Below are positions 43,747-54,099 of a stretch of DNA of 64,000 bases, piece by piece. The notes beneath the pieces were generated by a model that did not search any database, was not told the DNA's origin, and was given only the letters and a program-made list of their open reading frames with translations. Made by a program: the position numbers and the translations under genes. Source of the DNA: Myxocyprinus asiaticus (lineage: Eukaryota > Chordata > Actinopteri > Cypriniformes > Catostomidae); assembly GCF_019703515.2 (NCBI RefSeq), contig NC_059347.1, positions 19,676,001 to 19,740,000 of the forward strand, in the 5' to 3' direction. Each line of letters begins with the position of its first letter. Position 1 is the stretch's first letter.

Positions 43747-44064
43747 ACAAAAAACTACAATGTTGTTTTGGATCTCACAACGCAGCAGCCATACTCTGTG
43801 CCTTCTTGAGTCTAAACCCAGTTTAAAGTTAAGTAGGTCATTAATAGAGATCTATATACAGGCTACTGAAAGTCTACTGAATGTTTGTTGAAACACTGTT
43901 TACTAGCTATAGCAAGTCAGTTGATAAATGTAAGTAGGTCATTAATAAAGATCTATATACAGGCTACTGAAAGTCTACTGAATGTTTGTTGAAACACTGT
44001 TTACTTGCTATAGCAAGCCAGTTGATAAGTCACTTATAGTCAGTTAAATATCTATTTGGGACCA

Positions 44065-44260
44065 TCAAAATAAAGTGTTACCTGGGTCTCTTGAAGCTGA
44101 ACCATCAACAAACAATTCCAGATCTGCGTTTTGCAGCAGCGTGTCCTTCAAGTCTGGCCTAGGGCAACAAACAGCAGTTATTGCGGCTACACAGTCATGT
44201 TGTTCTTTGTCGTCAGCTGTGGGAAGAAGGGTAGCTGGGTTAAGACAGTACATCATTTAA
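44065..44260 (-). pseudogene. Retroviral RNase H, N-terminal part, copy 1
   Basis: LELFVDGSASRDPG is the first RNase H strand with its catalytic Asp in VDGSAS. The homology stops exactly at the inverted-repeat insertion (TSD at 44083-44090) and continues on its other side at 40273. Confidence 0.82.
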
Positions 44261-44499
44261 ACTTGACATTTGGCATATCTAACAAAACTGTATTATACCT
44301 TAACCACCTAGCTGCAGACAGATGAGCTGTTTTTTGCTCTAATAATATCATAGACACAGAATGTGGTACTTATAGAGTCAAATCTTGGTAACCAACTATC
44401 CCTCGAAGCCAGTACTGCTTTTTCTGTTGCTGCTACTGCACGCAGACATTTTCATAGGCCCGCTGTAACCGAGTCTAATTTTGATGAGAAATATTCCAA

Positions 44500-45664
44500 A
44501 GGTCTCATTTAACCCCCATGCTCTTGCAATAGCACTGAGGTCATGTAGCCCTCTTTTTCATCCACTGTCTGTGTGAATGGTTTTGTCATGTCTGGTAGGC
44601 TCAATGTAGGAGTTGATTGCAGATCTAATTTTAACTGAATAAAGGCTTCCTCTGCTTCCTCTGTCCAGCTAACCCTATCATTTGCAGCCATGCTCTTACC
44701 ATGTATGATACTAGACAATGGGGCCACTTTCTCTGCATAATTTGGAATCCCCGTCTACAGTATGATGTCATCCATAAAAAGCTCATCACTTGTTTCTTTG
44801 TCAGTGCTTTTGGCACAAGCTGTATTGCTTCAATGCGCTTGGGTGAGAGGGATTTGCCCTAGCTGTGTTCACATGACCCAAAAATTTTACTTTGCTTTTT
44901 ACCCACTGCAACTTTGCTAGGCTTGCTTTATGCCCATTTTCAGCTAGATGTTTTAACAGAGCTAGAGTATCCTGTTAACATGCTTCCTCTAGGGGAGAGC
45001 AGATTATCAAATCATCCACATATTGCAGAAGTGCACGTCCTCCTTGTAATGTGAGGCTCTCTAGGTTGTCTTTCAATGCTGCATTGTATATTGCTGGACT
45101 TTAACAGTACCCTTGAGCCAATTGGGTCCATGTGTATGTTTTTCCCTCAAATGAGAAAGCAAACCAGTATTGGAAGCCTTTATCAACTGGAATGCTGAAA
45201 AAAGCATTAGATAAGTCTACAACAGAAAACCATTTGCTATTTGCTGGCACATGTGATAATATGATGTGTGGATTTGGAACATTTGGAGCTCGAGCGTGTA
45301 CAGCTGCATTAACTGCTTTCAAATCTTGTACAAATCTCCATTCTGTTGGCTGGCCATTATCACAAATCTTTTTGACAGGAAAAACTGGAGTTCGTACTGG
45401 AGATGTTGGACATGGCACAATTATATCAGACTTTAATAATGATTCAAAAATGGGATGGATCCCCTCCTTTACTTCCAATTTGAGGGGGTATTGTTTTTTG
45501 CACGGCCTATATGATGATTTAGGAGTGATCACAACCAGTTCAAAATTTTTCAGTAGTCCCACATCATATTTTCTTTGGGCCCACAAATCACTTGGTACTT
45601 CAGCCAGCTCAGGAGGCAGTTCCCCCAGCATGACGATTGCCGGAGAGAGTTTGTCACATCTCAT
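44500..45664 (-). pseudogene. Retroviral reverse transcriptase, copy 1
   Basis: An open stretch of 187 codons (45664-45101) carries the N-terminal RT fingers and palm: PVRTPVFPVKK, WRFVQDLKAVN, VPNPHIILS and FSVVDLSNAFFSIPV (first catalytic Asp in VVDLSNAF), then FAFSFEGKTYTWTQLAQG. After the stop at 45101 the YVDD catalytic motif is still visible at 45011-45022. The connection domain follows with several stops. The family copies RNA to DNA in retroviral replication. This copy is dead. Confidence 0.87.
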
Positions 45665-46205
45665 GAACTATCTGAACACCCCTCTAAATTTCTGTTATGC
45701 TGACAGTCTGTTTTGATAGTATCCATCTGTACACTATGCCACACATTTGAGTCGCCCACTTTAGTCCAGTCATCCGCAAATGTACATTGTGTCACCCATG
45801 GGAATATATTTTCCCATTCAAGCATTTTCCCTTTGGCCAATGATATATATGTTCTTCCATTGGGTACCCTATACTGCATCTCTTCTGCAAAGCTGGGCAG
45901 CCGGACTCCAACAGCACACTTATCTTTAGTCCAAAACAACCAATCTGTTTTCAACCAATGAGACCTCACTCACTTTTCAAACCAACCTTTCTCAGACTGC
46001 TCGTCTGGCCCTTCTGATACAAATGCTGTACAATGCAATGAATCAATCTCCATAAAGTCATTTGTCTCTATGGATCGTGCGTTGATCCAACTCTGCCCAG
46101 TGTCTCACCCTCTTTTGTAGGGGAAGTTCGGGCTACAGCGACTGTAACCCCGACTGTGCACAGTTTTCATCCTTCGGCGCTGAGTGTGTTGCCGAATCAG
46201 CTGAC

Positions 46206-46224
46206 GATCCTGCCGACTATGCCA
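46206..46224 (-). promoter_or_regulatory. Primer binding site, tRNA-Ser-like
   Basis: Minus strand TGGCATAGTCGGCAGGATC. It is complementary, with one mismatch, to the 3' end of vertebrate tRNA-Ser (CCTGCCGACTACG plus CCA). It lies 4 bases beyond the LTR end. Confidence 0.65.
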
Positions 46225-46228
46225 AGAT

Positions 46229-46690
46229 TGTTGTGGAAATTCTGTAAAATACGAGACTCAGAGGCAGAAAATGTCTTACTGGTTCTTTAATAATACTTGC
46301 AAGTAGTCTCAGTCACCATACAGAAATCAAAGGTTTCCACAGGGTGAAAAGCAAAGAGCTCTTTGTGTCCTTTGCCTTATACTCTGCCAGGCGTGGTTTC
46401 AGTGATACCCTGTGCCAGGAGCAGACTGGCTTCTCTCTGCACTGACCATTCAGTGTCCATGCCTTGTCCATACATCAGGCGTGTGAACATCTCGTGTCTT
46501 ACTCTACTAATGCTTTTGCTGGGCAGAATAAGGAGTAGGGTCAACTAAAGGACACACACACTTTATCACCAAGCAGAGTACAGAGCATCCACACATTATA
46601 TGGAATGCAGGGGAGAGAACAGACAGAGAGAACACAAAGTACCCAGAAGAGAAACAATAGAATACAATGTCTTAATAATTTACCATTACA
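46229..46690 (-). repeat. 5' LTR of endogenous retrovirus copy 1
   Basis: On the minus strand it runs from TGTAATGGTAAATT to CCACAACA. GTATAAGG at about 46375 and ATTAAAG at about 46283 look like a promoter box and a poly(A) signal, in that order. The 5' boundary is inferred from TG...CA and the primer site. Confidence 0.6.
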
Positions 46691-46781
46691 GTGACCTCCC
46701 TTTTATGCATAATATATTTTAACTAATGCGACTTGCATTATACATTGTGGACAAGAACAGCGCTTCTGTCTGTTTTATTGT

Positions 46782-48121
46782 ATCATGCCCCCTCGAAATT
46801 AGGTGGGTTTTAGTAGCCTATCAGCGTGTGTTCATGGCGTATATTAGGGCGGCTACCTGCCACCTACACACGTGTCACGGTCTAATGACTGCCCCTTTCC
46901 GGTATCGGACATTTCCAATCCCAAGGTATATTGTTGTTGTTTGAAGTTGGGCTAACCGCTTGGCTCTGGCACCTATTGCTTCTGTTAGTTTCTCTTTATG
47001 TGACAGCGGTTGAGTGTGCGAGGCTCGTATCAAGCTTTGCTGTCCGACTGCTGCCTTCATCCAGTCTGCTTGTGCCCTTGGAATTGCTGTGTTCACTGCC
47101 GTGTTTATGGCAGTCGCTCCAACATTTCCGGTACATGAAATTGTTAGTTATATACAATGGTGATTAAGACAAGTGCGGGTTGAATGTTTTTAGCTTTTTG
47201 CATTGTTTTGTCCTTTTATAGGTGAAATAAACTGCATATATTTGCATAGAAGCTGCAGGGCTGAACTCCGACGCTGCTGTTTTGTTTCACTTTTTGTTTC
47301 TAGTTTTGTTTGCTTTGCTTTTGATTCTTTTCTGTTTTATTTTACATTTTGTTTTTTGGCATGTTTACATTTAAAACTCTGTTGCTGGCTCTGAAAGTGC
47401 TGTTTTGGGACTCACAGAGAGAAGTGTGATCATTCTCTGTGTGTGTATGTCTTGAGCCAATGAGATTGTCCTGAGTTTGGAAATAGTGTTATTTTGTTCC
47501 GATTGAAACCATTATATTTTGTTATTGTTTGTGTGAAGTTGATCTTAGCAGGGTGATTTCTCATTAGCTTTCCCCTGCCTTCACACTAACATATTTTGTT
47601 TTATGTGTGTTAAAACCCTTGTTTGAGTTTTTTTTAGCTCTTTGTCCTCTTAATAGTGGCCAGAGGTTTTGTCTTTTTGTTGTGTTGGTTTATTATCATC
47701 ATTTTATTTAGTAAATTTTCTCTTTTGTCTTTTCTCAGGAGCTGAGGGCCAGTGTAGGGGGCTAAATGGTGGTTGTGCCCCTGTCACATGCTGAGTGCTG
47801 TGTATTCACAACTGATTCACCTGTGTACTTGTGTGAGTGAGTGTACACCTGCCCTCCATGTTAAGCCAGTATATGCTGTCTTATTTTTTTGAGTGTGTGT
47901 TTGTGTGAAGCATATTGTAAACCACGCTGCTGATTAATTGTGCTCATAATTTTAATATACTTTTAAATGATGGAATGCATGTCCAGGGCCCATCTGACTC
48001 CTCTATTGTTAAAATAAAATTATTTGTACTTTGGTATCCACATCTTTTGCACTTTTGTTTTGAAACAGTATACCTGTGCGTCCTTTCTATTTGTGATGGA
48101 GTTAATATTTCCCCGTTAACA
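46782..48121 (+). repeat. Possible 5' LTR of another LTR retrotransposon
   Basis: A long T/G-rich, ORF-poor segment ends TTTCCCCGTTAACA, has AAAATAAAATTA at about 48007, and is followed at 48128 by TGGCGTAGTC, matching the first ten bases of a tRNA-Ser primer site. The start near 46,782 (TGTATCATGCCCCC) is a guess. No partner LTR found. Confidence 0.35.
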
Positions 48122-48200
48122 GCAGGGTGGCGTAGTCAAACTCTTTTTCTAACTTAAACCTCAATTAGCCACATTACATTGTACTTTGTCCACCACTCCG

Positions 48201-48746
48201 CTACAATCGCATAGACTGCTCTTCATCTGAATTAAATAGTGGGGGACAGAAGGCTTGCAGACAGACCACCTGAGCCCTTAAGGGTGTTGATAAAACCTTA
48301 TGAAAGAAGCCTTTTCTAGGTTTAATTGTGACATTTGAAAGACCTGGTCCGAACTCCACACATGAGTTGTCAGTCATCAGCGCCTGTATGTCACCCGCAA
48401 GTTTAAATGAGGCCAAAGCTAACAGGAGTGCGGTCTTTAATGAAAGCACATGCAACTCGAAAGATTCCAATGGCTCAAACAGGGGGCTCATGAGTGCCTT
48501 CAGCACTAGATTTAGGTCCCAAGTCTGCACCAAAGCAGGGCGAGGGTGGTTCAGTCGCCTCGCTCCTCTAAGGAATTTTATAATAAGATCATGTCTGTCT
48601 ATATAGGAACCCACCTCCGGGGCATGAAACGCAGAAATAAAGCCCTTATTTCCTGAAAAGACTTCAGTGGACATGTTCTCCTCAGTTTGAACTGAGACAG
48701 TCACTGAAGAATGGCCTGAATGCACTCGCTCATGAGGTGCGCACAC
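48201..48746 (-). pseudogene. DIRS tyrosine recombinase, core-binding and N-terminal catalytic part
   Basis: An open frame of 181 codons: FISAFHAPEVGSYIDRHDLI, KFLRGARRLNHPRPALVQTWDLNLVL, SLKTALLLALASFKLAGDIQAL and VVCLQAFCPPLF. The Arg of box I is expected in the KxxDIQAL-type segment (normally RVGDLQAL) but is replaced. The C-terminal HxxR...Y part is missing, so this fragment is not a functional recombinase. It covers the part missing from the right half at 29926, but the two are on opposite strands and belong to different copies. Confidence 0.83.
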
Positions 48747-49139
48747 ATGCTCACAGAGTTGAGCTGAACCCCTAAAAAGGAGAATTGTTGGCTGGGGGAA
48801 TTTACGTTTTTGGGATGGGGGTCCTGGTCATGTGTCTTTCTGCGGGAGTGGGAGAGTGGTAAGGCTCGTCACCTGGGTTGTGATTACTCTATCTCTCATT
48901 ATAGTGATGGTGGAGGGAGACCTGATAAGGCATGCCAGAGCTTCAGTGTGAGAGAGAGCGACCGAAAGCAGGATAGCAACAATCTGAGAGTGTTCATTAT
49001 TTGGGAGTGCTTTCATCTTCATTAATTGAGTGTGATATTTACATTTCTGATGGTTACCATCGATTGAGTGTCTGATCCAGAAGCATTGAATTATGTTGGG
49101 CCTCATGTATTCAGATAGAAGACAAAGGCAGGCTTAACC

Positions 49140-50410
49140 CAGTCGTAAAACCTAACTGAGGCCCACATACAAAGTCATAAATCTTACTGATAAAAACCGC
49201 ACCAAAATCAAACAAAGAGAGTCTAAAACAGACTACAAATCCCATGAAGCCTTGCTCATTAAAGGATCGAACTCTCAACTCCTATTGGATGAGGCACACA
49301 ACAGAACGGCCCTCAACCATGATGTCATCAGGAGTAGAAATAACTCTGAGATACTTCCGGGATTTGCTTCCAGCAACTTTGCTCGCCGTGCGTAGACGCA
49401 GTTCATCGCTGCTCTCAGATGTAGTCTCGTGGCACAAGGAAGTAACGTCCAACTTGAAACTGTGGCCATACAATCTCCATCATGCTGGATGAGTTGAGAT
49501 TACTCTGTGTTCCACCAAAAACTCTAACGGATCCGAAAAAGACCGTTGAGCAATCCGTATCTTCATCCGTTTGCCTGCAGAAGTGAAGAGAGAAAAGATT
49601 TCTCTTCCATCTTCAATCAAGTCGACGTCACTGATTTCTCCACCAGCCCGCCGAGAATCAGCAGCCGTACCGCCCACCGACAGAGCGAGGAAACGGTCTT
49701 CTGTCATCACCCGAGCCTTAAGGATCCGAGTCGGAGTCAAACGAAGGATGAACACACATTCTAGCTGCATCCTCATGCGATTCAAGTAAGAGGTTTACGT
49801 CTGGGCAGAGATAGAATATTATAGTGTGTTATTCTTTTGTATCAAGGTTATTGCTTGTACAGTTTACGGACCGCCGAGTCCGCTCATGGCTGCTAATAAT
49901 ACTCAAGGTATTACTTTAATGTACGGTTATCATGAATGAGATCTGCTGTGTTGTAGTCCAACCACATTGGACTGTTGTGCATTTCCGCCATCGCGGGTGA
50001 GACCGGCACACTGAGTTTATCCATTAAAGAATCAAAGACCGCGGGACGGTTTACGAGCCGTCCACCGCGTCTCTGAGTGATAAACTAACAGCTGCTTTCT
50101 CTCCCACGATCGCGAAATCGGCTTTGGGGCCGTCACTTTATTCTCTCTCTCTCTCTCGTACTAACCACACACACACACACGCGCGACCCCTCACAAACAT
50201 TCTCGCACAAATTTTTGGCTAGTAGATAGCTTCGTGATAAAGCTCAGCTTTGTCCATAAGCTGTCGTACAAGCGGATATACACGGTAAACTGGCAGACGC
50301 CATTGACTGGTTTCTCTCCGCCCACATTCGCGGCCATATTCTCTGGCCGGAAATCTCGCGTGACATACTCTCCACGAGAGTCACATCCGCCATTTTGAGC
50401 GTGTCCCTCC

Positions 50411-50468
<58 letters not shown>

Positions 50469-51287
50469 TCCTCATGTGTTATAGGATTATTTTGGTTACC
50501 ATATCTAATCATATCACTGTTTAGTTTGTAGTTGTAAGTCGGAAGTTTATTGACTGCATTGTATTAATTATTAATTGATATTACTGCATAAATAAACTTT
50601 GTTATATTTCAAAGAGAAGTGTTTTGGTTTGTTTTGCATACACCTGTGTCAAATACTGATGGGATGTCAGTGCTCGGATTCAAGCCTTCATGGTTTTTTT
50701 CAAAAATCGATGTCGATTTTCTTAAGAGAACAATCTAATATTGAGACTGTTATACTATCTGGTTATTAGTCACTGATTCCAGGGTGGTGCCCCAGCGATA
50801 TTAATCCTTATTAATATTCTGTTGATTTTTGATAATTGATAATTATCTTTGATGATTGTTGAATTTGAAGGATCAATAAGCTAGTGTTAATTGTAATCAG
50901 TGTTTCATCGATGTTAACAATTAACAATTATCTTTGATAATTGTTGATTTAAAGGATTAAAAAAAGCTAACATTGATTCAAATCAATGTTCTATTGATTT
51001 TAATAATTAATAATTATCTTTGATAATTATTAATTATTGCTAATAAACAAACCCGCTCCTAAACGTACCACACTACATTTACTGGAGCCCCATATGAGGT
51101 TTTAATGAGTTAGATTCTATTATTTGATTTAAATATTCATTAATAACTTAAGAAAAAATTATTAATTATTTCTGATAGTAACAATGATCTAAACAACCAG
51201 TAAAGCCCTACAATTAAAAACACTGACATTGGACCTGTTTCATTGTCTCCTTACTACTCCATTGCCCATGAACTCAGTGTTATCACA
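49140..51287 (+). repeat. LTR-like region of a Gmr1-like gypsy element
   Basis: A region rich in short motifs, with no gene, that ends TTATCACA just before a primer-site-like TGGTGCCGAAAACCCGG (51289-51305) and a gag start. It includes (CT)n (50141-50158), (CA)n (50414-50466) and strongly AT-rich TTGATAATTATC-type repeats (50820-51030). The left boundary and the LTR status are inferred; no second copy is in the window. Confidence 0.4.
50414..50466. repeat. (CA)n microsatellite
   Basis: Uninterrupted CA run of about 26 units. Confidence 0.95.
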
Positions 51288-51288
51288 G

Positions 51289-51738
51289 TGGTGCCGAAAA
51301 CCCGGCTTTGGAGGATTAGGCCATTATGGAGTCTTCACCGCAGGTGAAGTTGTCAAGTCCCTCACCAGCATCCAAGAAAACCAACATCGAGCCCTGATGG
51401 AGTTATGCTTGGAGCAGGAACAGCATTTCCAAGTCCTGCTCCAGGCACAAGCAGAGGACCAGCAGGTGTTCCAGAGCCTGATCTCCAGTCAGGGGGCTGG
51501 CGCTGCGACCTCCCTGGAGCCCACCCCACCCATGACTCTAATGAAAATGGGGCCAAAGGATGATCCAGAGGCCTTCCTCGACCTGTTTGAGAAGTCAGCC
51601 GAGGTATGGAAGTGGCCTCCTGACCAGTGGGCGGCCCGCTTATTGTCCTTACTCTCGGGGGAGGCACATCTAGCAGCACAGCAGCTTCCCATCTCCAGCT
51701 TCCTGAACTACCAACACCTGAAGAAAGTCAACAACACT
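51289..51738 (+). pseudogene. Gmr1-like Ty3/gypsy gag fragment (SCAN-like capsid)
   Basis: A possible start MESSPQVKLSS is at 51326; a frameshift leads to the frame with SIQENQHRALMELCLEQEQHFQVLLQAQAEDQQVF and then MGPKDDPEAFLDLFEKSAEVWKWPPDQWAARLLSLLSGEAHLAAQQL. The latter is the SCAN-like capsid segment of Gmr1-type gag, the family from which vertebrate SCAN domains arose. It is truncated after about 150 residues at the DIRS junction. Confidence 0.82.
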
Positions 51739-52074
51739 TCATGATGGTACATGAAAGTACGCATACTTCAGATCTATTGACACAAACCAGTCCTGTTGAC
51801 GGATTTGCGGTAAAATCTGTTTCTGAGTTGTAATTTTGAATGGGTGCTTCGCGAGCACATGATTCATGCATCTCAGATCTAAAATGGGCAGGAGCCCACC
51901 AGCTTTCTTTGGAATGAGAAAATAGTGGCTGTTAATCACACTGTGGGCGTTGCAGCCTGGTACAGTCTCTATTGCGTTCTTTGAGAGGACATTTGAATTT
52001 TTACGTGCAATAGATGCTCGTCCTGTGGTGGGACCACATATTGCAAAAGGCTGTTGAAGCAAGGTGGCCGGCAT
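51739..52074 (-). pseudogene. DIRS reverse transcriptase fragment
   Basis: VINSHYFLIPKKAGGLLPIL, DLRCMNHVLAKHPFKITTQ and DWFVSIDLKYAYFHVPS match the RT fingers and first catalytic Asp (SIDLKYAYF) of DIRS elements. It is cut off at 51,739 by the gypsy fragment, and the rest of RT is missing. Confidence 0.85.
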
Positions 52075-52299
52075 ACAAACTGAATCATATAGCCATGTTC
52101 AATTGTGTTCAACACCCATTCTGACATGCCTGTGAGGGCTCGCCACGCAACCACGCAGCGAGACAGTGGGCTTATTGATTCGCTCACTACAGGAGACAGA
52201 GTGCTGTTCATCATAGGGAAGCAGTTGATCATTGTTTGTGGGGTGTGGCATTTGTGTATCATCCTGGCAAACTCCGGCAGGGAAAGAGCATCGTGTAAA

Positions 52300-53110
52300 T
52301 GTGCGTGTCTCGCACATTCAAGCACTTTATTTTTTTGTGTGAGAACAGTTTATGTGAAATAAATATACAGAAACACATTTGTGCACCATCTTTGCAACCT
52401 AGGGCGGGGAATGAGCAGCATGTGAATGTGTGCTTCTCGAATAGGTGTGATAAGTACATTTCTGATTCATGCGACATAGTTTATGTGAATACAATACACA
52501 GAAAAAGCATGCGTGAAGCCTCCCGGCAAACACTGGCAGGGAGGGGAAGCAAACAGCACACGAGCGCTTTCTGTTATTGTGAGAACATTGTTTGTGTGAA
52601 AACCATCACACAGAAACAACATATATGCAATCTCCTAGTGAACTCTGGTGTGTAAATGCGCATGTGTCTTGAGAACGTGTGGCATGTGCAGACACAACAA
52701 GTGCTTCCTCTATTGTGTGAGAACATTGCTTATGTGAACAACACACAAAAAAAGTTGTCTATCATCCCGGTATACCCAGCGAGGATGAGTAGCATGCGAA
52801 TGTGCGCATCACGGACAGCGAGTGCATTTCTGTTTCTTGTGAGAACACAACACAAAAACACATCTGTCTGCCATCCCCGCAAGGATTATTAACGTGCGAA
52901 TGTGCGAGCGCATTTGTTTCTTGTGAGAACACAACACAGAAATGCATTCTTCTACCATCCTGGCGTACTTGTCGGGGATGAACAGAGTGTGAATGTGTGC
53001 ATCATGAGCAGGGATGTGCATTTCTGTTTCTTGTGAGAGCACAATACCAAACATATTTGTCTACCATCCCGGCATACTCTGTAGGGATTAGCAGCATGTA
53101 ACTGTGTGCA
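52300..53110. repeat. Degenerate tandem array of about 80-140 bp units
   Basis: About seven imperfect units share the core TTTCTTGTGAGAACACAACA, CACATCTGTCTACCATCCCG and GGGATGAGCAGCATGTGAAT. Anchors (GTGAGAACA) occur near 52339, 52578, 52717, 52838, 52921 and 53031. It lies between the gag-like and RT parts of the minus-strand DIRS element. Confidence 0.75.
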
Positions 53111-53224
53111 TTTCGCATCACATTCATAACTAAGTCAAGGCATGTATCAACCTGAGTCAACAGCTGGTTTGAACCGCAGTCCTCTGACTATAAGGACAAC
53201 ACTTACAGTATAAGGCGAGTTAGC

Positions 53225-53696
53225 ATGCAAGCCGGATCTATCTTTCCAGCTCAACTGGAGGATATCACTGTAAACCGAGCTTTTCAACCGCCTGCGAGAA
53301 GACGTGAATCAGCTCTGTATATGCGCATGCTCCTCACCTCACTGGGGAAAGGGACGGCAATATCCTCCGTGGACCAGTCGCTCCTATTTGATGCTGCAAG
53401 GGACACGGCATCATCCCTATTGTCAGAACCACCAAATGTGATGAGGCTGTGCACTCCAATAGAGGGCCGGAGCTCATCACGCACATTTTGTACTGGCAAG
53501 GACGCTAAATCAGACATTCAGGGGGCTTGTGGGGCTTGCGTCGGCACGAGATCCTTGTTGAAATCATCCATCCCCGCCATGCCCCCTCATATGGTCCCTC
53601 AGGATGTAACACAGAGGAGGCGGGTGGGAGGGCACTGGAGGCTGAATCATCCTTCAGAACGAGGGTGATCTCAGAGCGCAATATCCAGAGACTCAT
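53225..53696 (-). pseudogene. DIRS gag-like fragment, minus strand
   Basis: DELRPSIGVHSLITFGGSDNRDDAVSLAAS is the acidic N-terminal motif of fish DIRS ORF1, found in the frame of 53517-53284. A second frame covers 53696-53505. Frameshifted. Confidence 0.6.
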
Positions 53697-53715
53697 GCCC
53701 TCACAGTGAGGGCAG

Positions 53716-54047
53716 TGTCATGGAAATTTTACACCTGGAATTCACATGAGAAAGAGTGTTTCAAACACATTACAGGACAAAGTGCAGTCTTTTCCTCAGC
53801 ACTTTATTCATACCACCTGGCCGGGGTAGAAGGTCCTGTGGCTTCTCTCGAACACATATACATGGCAGGCTTATATAGGTTGTTAACAAGTTATATGTGA
53901 TTTGACCTCAACAGATTTCTCATGTGATAAGACCTCAACTCATAAGCACAACACAGGGCTGCTCCAACACTGCATTTTCTAGCTTAAAGTATTTTATACA
54001 TAAATAATAATGTTCTAATATACCTAACTATTATAATTTCTTTCACA
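53716..54047 (-). repeat. 3' LTR of endogenous retrovirus copy 2
   Basis: Begins TGTGAAAGAAATT after the polypurine tract and ends at TTCCATGACA (minus strand), 332 bp. CCTATATAAG at about 53871-53880 is a TATA-type box and AATAAA at about 53803-53808 lies 70 bp downstream, as expected for U3-R-U5. Confidence 0.72.
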
Positions 54048-54062
54048 CTTCCCCCCTTTGAT
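54048..54062 (-). promoter_or_regulatory. Polypurine tract of endogenous retrovirus copy 2
   Basis: Minus-strand AATCAAAGGGGGGAAG directly before the LTR start TGTGAAAG. Confidence 0.75.
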
Positions 54063-54099
54063 TACATTTATTTTTTAATCACAATTAAATAGCATTTGC

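Larger units (their letters stand above)
40450..43795 (-). mobile_element. LINE retrotransposon of the L2/CR1 (Jockey) type
   Basis: Minus-strand order: AP-type endonuclease (43746-42742, tail to 42471), RT (42646-41090), C-terminal region (41241-40825), then a 3' tail of tandem TGATTTGATT (40450-40470). Frames shift at least three times. The 5' boundary near 43,795 is approximate. It lies inside the inverted-repeat element. Confidence 0.85.
40266..44090. mobile_element. Inverted-repeat DNA element with 8-bp TSD, inserted in the retrovirus
   Basis: The element 40274-44082 starts GGTAACACTTTATTTTGATGG and ends in its inverse, with arms paired over about 150 bp. TGGGTCTC occurs at 40266-40273 and again at 44083-44090, and removing the element plus one copy makes the retroviral RNase H continuous. 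An 8-bp duplication fits hAT or Merlin types. The right arm has a roughly 101-bp tandem duplication (43831-44030) absent from the left arm. A LINE fills the centre. Confidence 0.87.
39440..46690 (-). mobile_element. Endogenous retrovirus copy 1, defective and interrupted
   Basis: Minus-strand order: 5' LTR (46690-46229), tRNA-Ser-like primer site, leader, pol RT (45664-44500), RNase H (44260-44083, continuing at 40273-39950), then an unassigned pol tail to about 39,440. Gag, most of protease, integrase core, env and the 3' LTR are absent. A 3.8-kb inverted-repeat element carrying a LINE splits RNase H. RT resembles the gammaretrovirus/epsilonretrovirus type (class I). Stops and frameshifts are frequent, so the copy is inactive. 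Confidence 0.8.
48190..53700 (-). mobile_element. DIRS retrotransposon, minus strand, split by a gypsy fragment
   Basis: Minus-strand order: gag-like region (53696-53225), tandem-repeat segment (about 53110-52300), RT (52074-51740), [gypsy insertion 51738 to about 49,140], tyrosine recombinase (48746-48201). The order gag, RT, recombinase is that of DIRS elements. Terminal repeats were not located; its 5' end is cut by the retroviral LTR at 53,716. Confidence 0.75.

Noticed and set aside
49244..49789. Overlapping ORFs of 60-100 codons on both strands
   Set aside because: They lie in an LTR-like region with no recognisable protein motif.
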